This document shows, in pieces, positions 1 through 14,862 of a stretch of DNA of 64,000 nt; within the stretch, counting starts at the first letter, position 1; each line of letters starts with the position of its first letter. Made by a program: the position numbers and the translations under genes. Source of the DNA: Glandiceps talaboti. Lineage: Eukaryota; Hemichordata; Enteropneusta; Spengelidae. The notes under the pieces were generated by a model. It worked only from the letters and a program-made list of their open reading frames with translations. It was not told where the DNA came from and made no database searches. The stretch spans positions 3,472,001-3,536,000 of the forward strand of contig NC_135566.1 of assembly GCF_964340395.1 (NCBI RefSeq), written 5' to 3'.

Positions 1-143
1 TATCTCTCTCACTCTCTCTCTACCTCTATATATCTCTCTCTATCTCTCTATCTCTCTCTCACTCTCTATCTCTCTCTCACTATATTCAATAGCACACATA
101 CACACAAACATATAATAGATATATGCATATAAGATACATATGT

Positions 144-233
<90 letters not shown>

Positions 234-277
234 GTAAAGTAGATGGTCTCAACAAAACAAATCAACTCAAGAGGCCT

Positions 278-354
<77 letters not shown>

Positions 355-672
355 AATATACATAATATATCTGTATCTGTGAGTGTGTGTCTCTCTATCT
401 GTATTAGTCTATGTCTATGCGTATATGTAAAAGCGTCATGCATACAGTAATCCTGAATTGGTGAAATCATATGGCCTATAATCCAACTACATGTCTTACA
501 TTACTCTTCGTACATGACACCAACTTACGTGTGTTCAATACAATCACATACTGACAGTTTCCATTTTTATGCCCCGATGTTTCTTGTACACTGTTGCTTA
601 TTCTGCTGTTACAAATATTTTTGTCCTTTGTTTTTGATATGTTTGGTTTGATTATTACTTGTTGTCTTACAG
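1..672. repeat. Microsatellite-rich intron of the T-box gene
   Basis: A pyrimidine-rich TC/CTAT tract (about 1-90), a TAGA tract (about 144-233) and a TA tract (281-350) lie upstream of the acceptor TTACAG at 667-672. Nothing else coding is visible here. Confidence 0.85.
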
Positions 673-3600
673 ATAATCCTAAACTCCATGCATCGTTACC
701 AGCCGAGGTTTCACGTGGTTCATGTGAATGGTAGGAAAGATCCAGAGAATGCATTGGAGAAAGAGTTTCAAACGTTTTTATTCAGAGAGACACAATTTAC
801 GGCAGTGACTGCTTACCAGAACCATAGGGTAAGTTTATCGGTTTTTATCTCGATAAAGTTAACGGTTATCAGATATTTACCTCGATAAACTGAATTACAT
901 AGTGGCAGAGTGCCATCGATGTGACATTAACTACCCATGTACATGATATAGCCCAGTGAGCTCAAAATGGCATCGTTTCAATTAATTGATATCAGAGATT
1001 TACCTCGATAAATTGAATGGTTATCTGGGTTTTACTTTGATAAAGTGAAGTTATTAGATATTTACTTTGATAAAGCGAAGAGTTAATAAACATTTACTTC
1101 CGATAAAGTGAAGAGTTATCAAATGGATAACTTCGATGAATGAATGGTTATTAAATATGTACTTCGATAAAACGAATGGTTATCTTGGATTTACTTCGAT
1201 AAAGGGAAGGGTTGTTAAATATTTACTTCGATAAAATGATGGTCATCAAAGATTTGCCTCAAATAAAGTAAACGTGTATCCGAGATTTACTTCAATAAAC
1301 TGAGGGTTTTCAAATATGTACATCAATGAAATGTATGGTATCAAAGGTTTACTCAAGGGTTATCATAGATTTACTACAATGAAGTGACTGGTTAATAAAT
1401 ATCTACTTTGATAAAGTGAAATAGTATTTAAAAGTTTTCCTTCCATGAAGTGAATGGTTATCAAATATTAACCGTTCCTTCGGTAAAATGAATCATCGGT
1501 TCTCGAAGAGGTACTTCGATAAAGGGAAGGATTATCGAAGATTTGTTTCGGAAAAGCGAATAGTTATCAAATATTTACTTCGATAAATTGAAGTGTTATG
1601 GAAGATTAACTGCCATAATATGAAGTGCTACTTACTTCGATAGATTGAAGGATTATCACAGATTTACTTCGATAAAATGAAACTGTATTTAAAAGATTAA
1701 CCTCGATATCGTGAAAACTTATCAAAGGTTTAGTTTGAATAGTAAGTGAACAAACGATTAATAAATACTGGCCGCGATATATAGATTGAACCGATGATCA
1801 TCAAAGATTACCTCGACAAAGGGAATGATACTTTGATACTCCTGAATAGCTTTCAAAGTTATAAAGAAGTATTTTTATTCACCACGTATTCAGTCATATC
1901 ATATTTGTGCAGTAACTAAGGAGATTGCGATGGATCTTGGTCCAATATTTCCTCAAGGAATACACAGGGGCCGTTTAGATTGTCGTTTTCTTACGGCAAA
2001 TAACATGCGAATCCCGCTGCTACAAATGTATCAATCCCTAAGTGTTATTTCCTCACAGGTATGAAATTATAGCAAAACGAATCCTGCTGCTACAAATGTA
2101 TGGTACGAAATTATAGTCAAAACTTTATTATATTTAGCCCGTAGACAAGGAAAAATAATAATTAAATTGTTGTCGAAGATTTAACTTCGATAATGTGAAG
2201 TGTTATCAAATATTTATCGCGGACTTACTTCCATAAAATGAAGCTGTATTTAAAAGATTAACCTCAGAATCTAAGAAACACCACACCAACACTCTAAGAA
2301 ACACCACACTCACCTAAGCAGGAATATAAGGGCTTACGCGTCGCATTAAAAAAAATCAGGAAGACTAAGTACATTGAAAGATTACCTCTCATTCGATAGT
2401 ATTGCGAATTCAATATGAAACGCAACGAATTTTTTTTTCGATTTTGCGGAAGGTTTGCCTTTTATTGAAAGACTACGAATATACGTACGGATTTTAGGTA
2501 TTATTGAATTGATATAACCATTTTATTTCCCATTTGCCTTACGAGAAACTTGGTGGTTCATTGGGCTCGATGGATTACTGATGCTCTGAAGATAGGCACA
2601 TAGACATAAAAAAAATTGTGTTTATTATTGTTGATTTTGTGGGGTTTATTGCAGTGTTTACAATCATTTACTCTCCTAATATTTTGTAACATTGTCTTAA
2701 TTACCTATTCTGTATTTATGAAATCAAGATATCAGTACTCGGTGGTAGTTTTTGACGACATCGTGAGAAAAGTTGAAAGTAAATGATTCAATGGAAGTAC
2801 GACTTATCTTGAAGGACTTGCCTGAAAACATTGTAGATAAAAAAAACATCCATAAATGCTGCTAGGGTAGGGCTTTGCTGCAAAAAAGAACCATGTATGA
2901 AAATATTCAGCCCAATGAAAAAAAATGTTTAAAGGAAAGATCGCAAAATATGCCCAACGTTTGGCTCTTTAGTGAGGATCTTTTTTGTGTTTAACAAATT
3001 TTTATTGCAGTCACAAAACAAATGACATCATTGTCTGCAAGTTCTAGTGGCAGTATAAGGGAATCAAAATCTTTAGTAACTGTTGTAATATTTTCTAGCC
3101 AGATGTATTTAATTTAGTGAGTGTCTTAGTGTCAACTCAGACCACTGTTCTATATAGTTCTATAGTGGTCAGAAGTGTCAAATAACTCAACAATTTGTCG
3201 AGAATAAAACGAATAAAGAGTGTTATACGTTCAGCAACTTGAAATATGTATTGGTATCATATAAAGGGCAGTCACCCAAAACTTGCACCATATTTTGCAA
3301 AACAAAAACGTGTTTAGAGGGCAACCATGAGCGTTTTCATCCGTGTGGCTAAAATAAAATTATTGTCGTCAAATGTTGTACTAGAAGAGTGGATAGCCCT
3401 AATAAGCGATGCTTGTTCACGTATAGTGAGTTTTTATTTCAACTCAAGCAGAATATTCATGAGGTGGTCGATCACATTAAACAAGGGACAGTGTTCATCA
3501 AGTACTGACCATATTATGGTCAATGTATTATCAAACAAGAGCCCCGGGTTCGATAACCCCAATCTTATCATGCTACACTCACACTGTCGATTCTGTTATT

Positions 3601-5250
3601 TTCTGACACTTGGTGACATACATGAGTTTAATGACCGAAAATGTTCTTAACATTTTTTGCAAAAAATCACGAAGTAAAAAAACTCATAGTGTCATGACTA
3701 CGGAATACTTTCAAAGTGGTATGCCCTATTTTTTCACGGTGAGGTCAACGAACCCAAATAAGTACAAGCATCGCTCGCGTTAGACAGTCGAGGAGCTAAC
3801 ATGTCGCATCAAAAAATGTCGCATCCGGCTTTACTTTTTCAAAAGCATCGTTATATTGAAAAGAAACATGTTTTAATCGGATCTAGAACACTTATTGAAA
3901 GTGGACTACAGAAAGGTAACTGTTGAAGGGATATGTTATGTATACGTTTTTACAACACACCTCGAAACGGCAAGTCACGGAGTTCAGGCTAAAAATTAAA
4001 ATATCAGTCATTTTGACAACCAAAAATTTAATATTTTAGCCGTGGTGTAAAATTATCCTTTTTGATACGGTTTCTAGTCGGGTGATCGATTACCCCATTG
4101 TTATTTTAATCAACAAATTAATTGTTCGGTTTCATCGTAATATGCCCTTTGTTTTTATTAAGTGTAATTCCAGGGGCATAAAATTGATTTTGAGCCAAAA
4201 AAATAAAATAATAATTAATTGGATTAATAAAAAGTAACCCGATATTAGATTTGGGTTCTAAAACGATTTTTTGAAATGACTCAATTAATGTCATATCCTG
4301 AGGGTTGCGTTTTTCAGGTTGACGAGAGAAATCAATTATTGTGGATTTGTATGCGGATATCGCGAGAAGTGTTAAATTGTGTGTAAAATTGTCGTCATGT
4401 TCATTCTCTTGTGAATTCTCAACACGTCCAACAAAAGCTTGATTCTGTGTAGGTGTGATGTTATGATGACAATTGTCCGTATACTTTGAAAATCACATGG
4501 CCGACTGTCACTTGTCGGTCACCAAACTCATAAAGCGGCATAAGGATCTCTTAGTCTCCGAATTCACTATCTCATATCTATGCACATCTGGAGATATATC
4601 CCATGGAAACTACGACACGTGGCCGAGGTTGCTGCGTTCTGTCATCTTTCACCGTCATGTGACAGGGGTTATGGCAAGCTTTGGACCAATAGAGCCATAC
4701 TTGCTATTATTCTATTACGTGCAGCATGAGTGACTGACCGCGGTCATTCCACCCAAAATTAGTATTCTGGCTAGAAATAGCTACTCTATGTGAAAGTTTA
4801 GTTCTACTTGTAAGTGCTTTGAATAAAGCGTTTTATTATTTCATTATTAAAAAAGCTCGTTGAGGTGACACCTTTAATGATATATTGCACGCCCTGCCAC
4901 AAAAACATGACGCTAAATAATGCATTGATACATCAACATTGGTGTAACATACGTTATCTGCATTATACTATTAACCATGGACACCCTCCGACAGTCACAA
5001 CAAAATAAAAACATAGAGTAAACAAAATGAATTGATGCCATCACCTTGGCGAATGTCAACTGGTAATGGTAATGCAAGATCTGCACAGCTGTGGTCAAAA
5101 ATGACATCTTGAGCAATATTCGAAACCCTCCCCCTCTCTCTCTCTATCCTCTGTCTCTGACACGCATTGTGCCTCTCACTTTTATCCAGTGTCTCTCTCT
5201 TCTCGTCCCCTTCCTATTTCGTTCTGTGTGTCTGTGTGTCCAATTCCTCC

Positions 5251-5317
<67 letters not shown>

Positions 5318-5458
5318 ATGTATGTATGTATGTATGTATGTATGTATGTATGTATGTATGTCTCTCCTCTCTCTCTCTCCCTCTTTCTCAGTCTCCCTCT
5401 CTCTATCTCTCTCCCCTCACACATTTTCTCTCGGATCCCCCTCTCTCCCCCCTCAGCA

Positions 5459-5511
<53 letters not shown>

Positions 5512-5562
5512 TTCTGTCTGTCTGTCTCAATCTAACGTGTACGTCTTTCGTGTACCTATCTA

Positions 5563-5594
<32 letters not shown>

Positions 5595-8500
5595 CATCCC
5601 TGTGAACACGTATGTCTGTTTCTCTGTATTCTGAATCTGCTGTACGTAGAATGAATGACTTTGACATGAAAGCAACAGACAGTAGATCTCCAATAATGTT
5701 TTTTTTTTAAATACATTTTTCCAACATCATTTTCTTTCTTACTTCACCTCAGACAATAATTGTCTGCTATTTTTTTTAAAGTTATAAATTTTTCATCTCG
5801 GAATGCTTCTAAAATATACTACGATTTTGATAATATCGTCCAAAAGATATGACAAACTGACAATTACACACTTTGACATTCAAAGTATATTTTTAAAATG
5901 TTAATAAATCGCGTGTTTGCCCAAAATATTAAAGAAAGTGGAAAATTTGTTAGAGTATTGATATATTTTGTTCTTTGAGTCCAGACAAGTCGTCGCCGCA
6001 TTGTCCCCGAGAAGATATTCTTTAATACCCAGGAATGTTTTCAAACTACCATCCCCCAATCTGTTCTTTGATCCTCATCGCTCCTGTGTAATTTGCATAC
6101 AATTTAATTATGTTTGGTTTGTCTTGTTCTATCAAAGTTTGTTACTAAACCCCGATCAAACGTTACACAAGTACTTTACACGAAAATATCACCATGTACG
6201 TATGTGTCTGCAAAATGCCACTGAAAACTTTGGTTAGCGTAACTCGGTTCGGGCCATCTCGTTTACTATTCTGTAAACACGTCACCCAGAAAAGCTCTCT
6301 AAACATTTGGACAACCTACCCCGACTACTTCATTGAAAACTACATCAAAGTATGTTTTTAGACAGAAGGAGAAAGTAAACGGACTAAAGACGCCATTTTT
6401 GTCTGCTTGTACACAAACCTCTTTAACCTGTCAGCATTGAGTTTTGTGATTCGTGACCTCTTGACCCCAATACAACAGGGTTATTCATCATACACATGTT
6501 TTTTTAATTGAAAAGAGATAAGTATTATGATTTTTACCGTTTTAGAAATTCGGATATTTGAATTGAGTTAAATACAGATCTTCAAAAATCAAAGTTGTAA
6601 GTTTAATCGTAGTAGGAGATTGTTTTCAAGTCAGGGTTTAGTTTGTAGTTAAATAGAATATTACGTTTGACAAGGTTACATTGTTATCCTGGAGTGGTTG
6701 TTGAAATGGGAACTTTCTGTCCTTACAATAGAAATACATGAAGTAGGACAACAACAGGCCAAGACAAATTATTACCAAACGCGTTCAAGAGGGCTCACCA
6801 TTACTTCTGATTCTTTGCAATCTTTTGAATTGAGGTTTAGACTTCAGTGAAAGGTGTGTGCCAAGTAAGTCGCTATTTGACGCCAAGATTAGCAAGGCGT
6901 GTATTCACTTTTTCTCATTGTGGGTCTCAAGTGTAGTTTTGTACTCTCTTAATCCAAATTAAATAGGCGGTGCCTGTTACCGCTCCCTCGCTGTAGATCT
7001 GTAGTTCTCTCGATCTGATCTCAGATAAATTTTCACTTCCGATTTAGGTAGTGATAAGACTCTTTTTCGTGTTTAATCATTTCAATTGAGCGTTGAAAAT
7101 TGACTTTACATTGGCAGTTAATTTTCCAATTCGGTTCCAAGACACAATACTACCATCAATGTTGACCGTTATATGCCGGACACACCATAGAAAACCTGTG
7201 TTCCGAAATACTTCCACATACAACTTGAGATATCTTCAAATAGAGAACCAGCTGGTTAAACCTCAAGAAGGGTAGTCAAGGAATGGCCGCTGACAGGCCG
7301 GGTTGTACTTGAATACATCTGCCGTGTAGGCTGTAAGGGAGAGCCATTAGTCTGAACCCAAGACAGGATCAAGTACTATCATTATTTCTGACAGTAAGGC
7401 TACTCGCTATGACACGCGAGTCATCACAAACGACGATGACGAGACAGAGAACAAATAGGGACAGTAAAAGAACTTCTGTAAAACCTCACAGGCAATGACA
7501 GCTGAATACGAAACAACGGATGACACTATGTTCTAAGTAGTGTACTGAACAATTAAGGCTACGTTCATATCGAATGTGTCCAGCCATTTAGATTTCTGAG
7601 ATAACATTCATTTCAGAATGAACTGACTTACAAACATTGGCAACAAACAAGCCAACTGTCAGGATCGGCTTCTTATTCAGTTGGCAACAAACAGGTGTTG
7701 TTTACTTGCAAGGTACTCAGCAGTGAGTGGTCACTTTCCAAAACTTGATGGCTGAATTCATCGAATGAAATAATCATGGAGAAAAATCAAGAACCCACAT
7801 CAATCGCTGACAAGTAAAATTCATTGCAGCTACTTGAAGTCACCAAAAAGTTCCGGGCTTTTGTGTGCTCCCCTGATTTGTTTACTAACTTTTTAATGTG
7901 TAAATACAGCTCAAAGTGAACGGGAGCTCTCTTATGTTGACAGCAGCGCCGACTTAAGTCATAGTCCGAATACTCACAACGCTTAAGGAACATAGTGTTC
8001 TTTCTGAGTAGAGAGTGGGACAAATCTTAATGATTTTAAGTGCAATGCTTGCCACAAAATACGCAAACTTTATGAATAAAGCTAATTTCAGTTTGCAAGG
8101 AGTCATTAATCTTATTGATTAGTGTAGTGTTAACAATAATACATTCATGAGATTCAGACGTCTCGTCTAGTTTTTGACGACAGTTCCGATGTCTAGCTTT
8201 TGACGACAGTCACTAATTCATTCTGACGAAAAAGAAAAACATGAACTACCTTCGAATAAAATGTAACCCCATAAAAATGAGGAAGAGATAATTTGTGGAA
8301 ATCACAAATCAGATACGCCGGGGAAAGAAAGTCACTGTAATAACTGAATCCTTTCCTTTGATGATCGTATAGATTTGGGAAACACTTTCTCCTAATTGAA
8401 GATAATTTGATATCACACTATAACTGGTGGTTTTCAGCAATTGTCGAGATGTTTCTTAAAATAATGTCTGATAAGGGAAATTCGTGGATTTTTTTCTCTC

Positions 8501-10390
8501 GTCGAGATGTATGTATCGAACGAGACCACATGTCGTACTGTCCACATACCATTATAACACTTGAGATACAATTTATATCTCTGCAGATAACACAATTGAA
8601 AATCGCCAGTAATCCATTTGCCAAAGGATTCCGAGACAGCGATCCGGACGACTGGTAAGAGTTTTTGTTTAATTCTACTAGGTGTATCATTGTCTACTAC
8701 AAATTATTGTAGAAGGAGACATTTAGTGAAATTTGTATTCAGGAACCATGGCAACCATTTGGTGTAAAAACAACCTATGAAAAATGACCCCTTCAAAACG
8801 ATTCATGTAATAATTTGAGATTTGGGAAAGTGTTTTATTTCGCCCACTTTGTGAGCAAATATTAGTGATCTATCATTAATGATTCATTACTATTTTAGCC
8901 ATGACCTTCACACCATTAGACCGTGGATAATTGTGTTTAGCTTCCCATTTTGCACTTGAGATGACCGATGAGATATGTGCATCATTCAACGTGCGTAATT
9001 AGTGTATTGTGGACAATTTTTACAACTCCTTCCATTGTAGCAAAGGAAATGGTTGAGTGCTAAAATATGGTACGTCATGGTGTTGTAACGACTACCAGTA
9101 TTCCGCACGATAAAAGCAACCTATCGTGGACCAATCATCAACTGACTTAATTCTATTTGACCAATCATCAGCTAGCTGACTTCATCATATTATTTGACCA
9201 ATCAACAAAATGAATATCTTCATTCGATTTGAACCGTGTAAGGTTGTGTTTTGTCTCTAAAAAACCTCGATCGTCACCAAAAATGATAAAGCCTTTTATT
9301 TTTGTTTTGTTTTACAGTTTAGTTGAAATTCTACCCCACGGCCAACCCACCGGACGACCACGCAATCATCACCGCCCAAGTTCATTACAGATCGTCGGCG
9401 TTGCTCGTAAAAGATCAGACTGTGGTGCTCAAGAGCAAGGTACGAAAACAACAGGTCACGTGGTTAGATTAAAAAGTCCAGTAACATATTTAAAATCATT
9501 AAATGATAATTATTCCTTCTCGTCGATAACCATTTATAAGAAATATTTGTACCCCTTGGCTAATTTTCTTAGGCATTTAAAATGTAAACAAAATTACATT
9601 TTTGTCATAACAAAATTAATAACGTAGCCATCTGGACAGGTCATCAACAATATGGCTAAATTTGATATGTATTGAAAAATATGATAACCCACAAACTTGA
9701 CGTTGGTGTGATGCTGTTTCGCCCGATTCGGTTGAACTGCATTGCCCAGCCTTTTAGCAAAGACTTTTGGATATGTATGAGTTTTAAAGAGACCCCTTCG
9801 TCTTCTCTATTTTTCCAAGGGTACGTACTTCGATCAAAGCAATTTAATTGAGTGAAATCTATGATTACTTTTCTGCAAGTATTTTTCCTCAAAATAAAAG
9901 ATAAAAGAAAAGACGTTTTTCCTTCAATTTGACCGCATTTTGATTTCTTCATATTTCAGACAGAACAGAAGAAGATAGAATTGCTTCTAACATATCAACA
10001 ATATCTGGCATGTCTCCAACGTCGAGAGCAATAATGGGTAACCATACCAACCACCGTCTGAACGCCAGCCCTCCATCTTCATCTTTCTCAACGGCCCCAA
10101 TGCAACAGCCACCGCCAATGCCAATAAGTGGCGATTTCACCAGTGGACTCAACATGCAAATTAGCCCAAATAACTCATGTGTTGAGCAAGGCTTTACGCC
10201 ATATCGCCATGACAACCAATGTAATTTCGGACCCCTTTCGAGTTGTTACCTGAGAACGCCGGCAAATCATCGGACGACGCCATACCCACAGAATATCTCG
10301 GAGTACCGGAATAATCCGTACAGAAGTACACCGTATAACGGTCTTGGTTATTTTGGACAAACACAGTCACTGGAGTATGGAACACGATGA
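673..10390 (+). CDS. TBX1: Tbx1/10-type T-box transcription factor, 3' four coding exons (5' end outside window)
   Basis: Exons read from GT-AG junctions and phase: 673-828, 8587-8654, 9318-9439 and 9960-10390 (stop TGA). The first exon encodes the T-box C-terminal half, with [16 protein letters not shown] and [11 protein letters not shown]; the second gives [20 protein letters not shown]. These match the Tbx1/Tbx10 subfamily far better than Tbx20 or Tbx15/18/22, as does PRNHHRP in the third exon. T-box proteins bind DNA as developmental regulators; Tbx1/10 acts in pharyngeal and mesodermal patterning in chordates. The last exon encodes a low-complexity Ser/Pro/Asn/Gln/Tyr-rich tail, as expected of an activation domain. 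Oddity: the exon 8587/9318 junction reads TG|T, giving Cys where Tbx1 has Trp, followed by 13 extra residues ([13 protein letters not shown]) before PRNHHRP. The only other AG nearby gives a stop. The N-terminal half and start are outside the window. Subfamily call is confident; the exact third-exon start is less so. Confidence 0.9.
836..1850. repeat. Degenerate minisatellite in T-box intron, unit about 32-36 bp
   Basis: Starting just after the donor at 829, a unit of the type TACTTCGATAAAGTGAA followed by GGTTATCAAAGATT recurs roughly thirty times with heavy divergence, with a further trace at about 2165-2260. The core GATAAAG or CGATAAA is the best-kept part. No reading frame runs through it. 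Confidence 0.85.
1851..8586. other. Rest of first T-box intron; repeats but no gene recognised
   Basis: Contains a 23-bp duplication (CGAATCCCGCTGCTACAAAT near 2009 and 2079), a short hairpin GACCACT...AGTGGTC near 3140-3172, and a compound tetranucleotide block near 5250-5595. Open frames here are short, lack recognisable motifs and are not supported by splice signals. Confidence 0.6.
5251..5595. repeat. Compound microsatellite (TGTC)n-(TATG)n-CT-rich-(TGTC)n-(TATC)n
   Basis: TGTC repeats at about 5251-5317 pass directly into TATG repeats to about 5361, then a CT-rich tract. A second TGTC array runs 5459-5527 and TATC repeats run 5555-5595. The long open frames seen in all phases come purely from the repeat. 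Confidence 0.95.
9142..9210 (+). repeat. Three-copy CCAAT-containing repeat
   Basis: GACCAATCATC-like words occur three times (near 9130, 9160 and 9196) about 35 bp apart, 110 bp before the 9318 exon. They include CCAAT pentamers. Whether they act as anything is not shown by sequence. Confidence 0.5.
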
Positions 10391-11260
10391 TAAATCATTT
10401 GCTCTATAAATTGAAACACTTGCATAACACTTGAAAAGTGGGCATAGCTGAGGGCAGTACTAGTCTACTGGTGTTTTATATGGGAATTCACGTGGTCGTG
10501 CAATTTGGGACAATTTACACCGGTATGATTGGCCGATGACAGACCAATGTGTCGTCTCCCTCTACTGTCATCTAGATCGAGTTATTTATTGTTTAAATAG
10601 ACAAGTCACACATTTACTTTAATGTGCATGTACAATGTTGATTGTAACACGGAGAGAGTACTCTACCTAAGTCACACAGCGGTACTTTGGGATTTATTAC
10701 CCAGCAACAAGTTAAATACTTTTAACAAATTTGAAGGTTTTTTTAAAACAGAAATCGTAATCAAACACATGAATTGATTCCTTACCAAAAGATGCTCAAT
10801 ATAGTTCTTTGAAGTAGATTTATGAAAACCCTGGTGTTTTGAGGGGGATTCCCGTCACTACGTAATGTCTTTCCAGTCACTCGTACTTTGAATTTATTTA
10901 TGTCTGTCCACCATAATTATCACTATAGTTGCTACCGTGCATTTGTTTCATTTTTGTACAGGGAATATAAATTATGTTATTAAGAAATCCGAACATTTTT
11001 CTTCATTAAAATTTCAATTTGGATTTCTTAATTCAGTGTTTTTAAGTACAGATTACGTGACAATACGACCAACGCTAGACTGGGTACGATTATTATGTCC
11101 AGTGTACAAGTATTACAAGTAGTCCGGGATTTCAGCCTTCGTGTAGCGGAGCCTGGGGGTCACCGTGACTGTAGACTTCGATTACGTCCTGACCGACGCT
11201 CTGCTTGTTCAGAATTGGTATTGCTTATTTATGTTTAAAATGAAATAAAAGAATTTTTGG
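10391..11260 (+). other. Probable 3' UTR of the T-box gene with polyA signal
   Basis: Non-coding sequence after the TGA, with an AATAAA hexamer at 11244-11249 as the first good polyadenylation signal. Includes a segment (about 10966-11118) that recurs at 18150-18278. Confidence 0.5.
10966..11118 (+). repeat. Dispersed repeat, copy 1 (partner at 18150-18278)
   Basis: TATAAATTATGTTATTAAGA, CGCTAGACTGGGTAC-like and TTATTATGTCCAGTGTACAA blocks are shared in the same order with 18150-18278, which has a short internal deletion. Same orientation. Confidence 0.8.
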
Positions 11261-13682
11261 AAAGGTTTATAGTTTTGTTCTTGTACAGAATTAATATCTG
11301 TGTAATTGTGTGAATGATTTAGAAGGATATTTAAAACATAATAAACAAAAAATATCTCCACAATTTCCACGAAGAATACATTTGTTAGTTTTCAAATATC
11401 GTCAAATTCATTTTGATAAAAATTGTCGCACTAAATTTATTTTTCAAAAATTATCCATCCAAGTCTATTTGTATACAATTATCCCGCCAAATGTATTATC
11501 CCGCCAAATATATTTGACAAAAATTTGATGTCTTTCTGAAGTTTTTGTCATACCTAACCTTATGCAGCTTTGAAACACTTAAAATAAGCAATGAAGACGG
11601 GTTAATGCTTAAAACGTGATAAAATTTGCATGAATTACCACAAGGATTAAGATTCCATGTTTTTCAAATATGTCTGGAAGTAAATGTCGGGGTTAAGTTG
11701 TCGTGCGATCATTTTTCAGTGTGGTTACACAGCCTTGGTTTATGATTCATACCAACCATGCAGGCTACTAATCGATGGAGCGTCAACAAAAACAAACAGA
11801 ACAAAGGCTTGTATACAATTACAGGATGGTTGGACTTGGGAAAGTCGACAAAAATTGAATGGCCGACCACAGAAAGTCAGAATATATCTGAAGAGAAACT
11901 TATGTATAAATATGTATACGAATTGTAGTCGATCTTTTGTCGGCAAATATTTAGTATTCTAAGATAACTTGGTATATAGTCTTTATCATTTGAGAATAAC
12001 CGTGTTGTGACTGACTAGTGGTCAAACTTTGTGTACCATGCCAACAAACCTATATTTGGGATCTAGACTTTTTTCCCTGAAAGTGCTTGCAGGTCCATAC
12101 ATCAATGCCAAAGTTCCTTGGTACTTAAAGCAAACTTAACTAAAACCAGAACTGGAACACTTTTCCTCGCTATTTTCTGGAATAGTCTTGGTGAATATAT
12201 TTACCGACAATCAAATCACCCATTCACGAATTACACTACGTTAAATTTTGGTCAACATTCAAAAACAGGGACAAATTGTAAACAAGCTTACATATTTTTT
12301 GTTATAAACTGAAAATCGATGTGAGAAAGTTGGACTCTATAGTACGGATCATGCATGTCTGTTATAAACACCAATGGAATAATCAGGATAACTAATCATA
12401 GCTGAGATCAAACATTCGTTACCAGCCACGGATTTTTTTAACACTCAGTATGTACAACAATATGACATACTACTTTATTACTTTATTACGGGATGAATTC
12501 AAGATTGAGTCTAACGATGTCCATTTTAGACATAAACAGTTGACATATTACAGCATTTGTAAAATAACCCCTGCATGACTTTTGATTCCATCTGTTTATA
12601 AATTACAAAGACTTCTAAAATTGGGGATTATGATTTTTTAAAATTGAAAACCATAGTCGGACGATTTGTCTAGATTTCACTTTATATAGTCTGTTCTACG
12701 GTACAATACAGAGAAAAGCTCTGGTTAAAAGTATTTGGAGATACAAGAAAGTTTTGATATGTGCATTCGTATTTTCTTTTATCGTAAATGTCACTTTTGA
12801 TTGAAAAGGGTGCGAAAGTCATCAAAAGAAATATGTATTTGTCTTTCTCCTTTTCTTTCTTCGAAATAACCCCCCCCCCCACACACACACACAGTGTAGA
12901 CCAATTTAGTCAGTCAGTTCATTAAAACAACTTTAAAAATAGGAGATGGTACAATGTCATTGCTGGTTTGCATATTGCTTGAAACATATTCCAGAGATCA
13001 AAAGCAAAATTGTTGCTAGACCGTTTGGTGACCACGTTGGAGTGAGGAATCCGCGGGATATTTGATGGGCTATGCCGGGATATTACAGTAAAGGCATAGT
13101 GCACGATCATGGAATGATTCTTTGATTGTGGCTTTTGTGGGATGACAGCCGAAAGCAAGTGATGAAGCACCAGAGTCATTTAGGGGTCGACCTTCGAAGC
13201 CGCAAAGGGAGACCTCACACAATGGCGAGCACTTGCTACACTTTACTATGTCGGTCGTCATCCAGACTTAAAAACAGATGCAACAATAGCTCTGCATCTG
13301 TGTCTCCAATAACACAATTTTGGGTTGTCATGGTAACGGGTAAATCGTCATCAGGGATATGTGTTTTCATTGAGACTGTTTAGGATGGCCCTCGAGGAGA
13401 GGCTGCTAGTCCGATGGTGCTGTGACATTTAATTTCTGCCTACCAATCTGTCCGTATGGTTTTCACTAGATACTTGTATCATGTAACAGGACAAAAGTGA
13501 AGTAGGGCTTTCACACACAAAAGTATATTTAATAGCTTATTCGGAATAACACCATATCTCGTCTTAGGAACTGAAAAGTAGTTATAAGTCGTTTGAGTGA
13601 CAAAATGGCTACATTTTAGGATATAGCAAAAAGTTATATAATAGAACTAGAATTCTACCATACAAATGATATTTAAGCCCCA

Positions 13683-13683
<1 letters not shown>

Positions 13684-13765
<82 letters not shown>

Positions 13766-13766
13766 G
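13684..13766. repeat. (ACAG)n microsatellite
   Basis: About twenty perfect ACAG units, the complement of the CTGT arrays elsewhere in the window. Confidence 0.97.
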
Positions 13767-14404
13767 TGTGGGGCAATATAAGGAGTTGCGACTCTGAGTT
13801 TTTTTGCTATTGCGACATTGAGCACTGTTCTCCCCAGTGAGACGCACTGATCAAAGTTACGAACCCTGACAAAATGTATGTGGTTAATTTACTAATTGAT
13901 AAATTGGGTATTGATTAATAAGTGGATGTATTTAGTTGACATTGACAATTCTGTGGCTCATTACTACATTGATTCATCAATATTGATTATTTGATTTATT
14001 GATTGATCGATCGATCGAATGATTTGCATGAAGATATCTTTACTTTTCATCTGACATTGACTTGGTATGCATTTGATGAAGGATTGTGTGATTACTTAAT
14101 TTGTTTGTTGACTGATTGGTAGATAGCAACATATCAACCACTGAACTTATCAATCAAACAATTGATGAATCGAGAAAATGAAAAATGAAAATACCTAATA
14201 AATACTGTATAATGCAGTTATGTATGACACTCATAATAAGAATATAATAAAGAGAAATCTGCTCGACACTTCGAGATTTTAAGAATTCATTCAAATAATT
14301 ATGCTTACTGTTCTTTGTAATCTACTCTACGTTGGGCTTGTTTGTGTTTTCTTGTCTGGTTGAGTCTAAGTCTGTCTATCTGTCAGTTTGTTTGTCGCTC
14401 ACAC

Positions 14405-14862
<458 letters not shown>

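Noticed and set aside
3327-3650. 107-codon open frame in the T-box intron
   Set aside because: No recognisable motif, no flanking splice sites and no compositional sign of coding.
5091-5654. Long open frames of Ser-Leu-Cys-Val repeats (also near 14332-14981 and 13647-13847)
   Set aside because: They are translations of TGTC and TC microsatellites, open in several frames, with no start context or splice signals.
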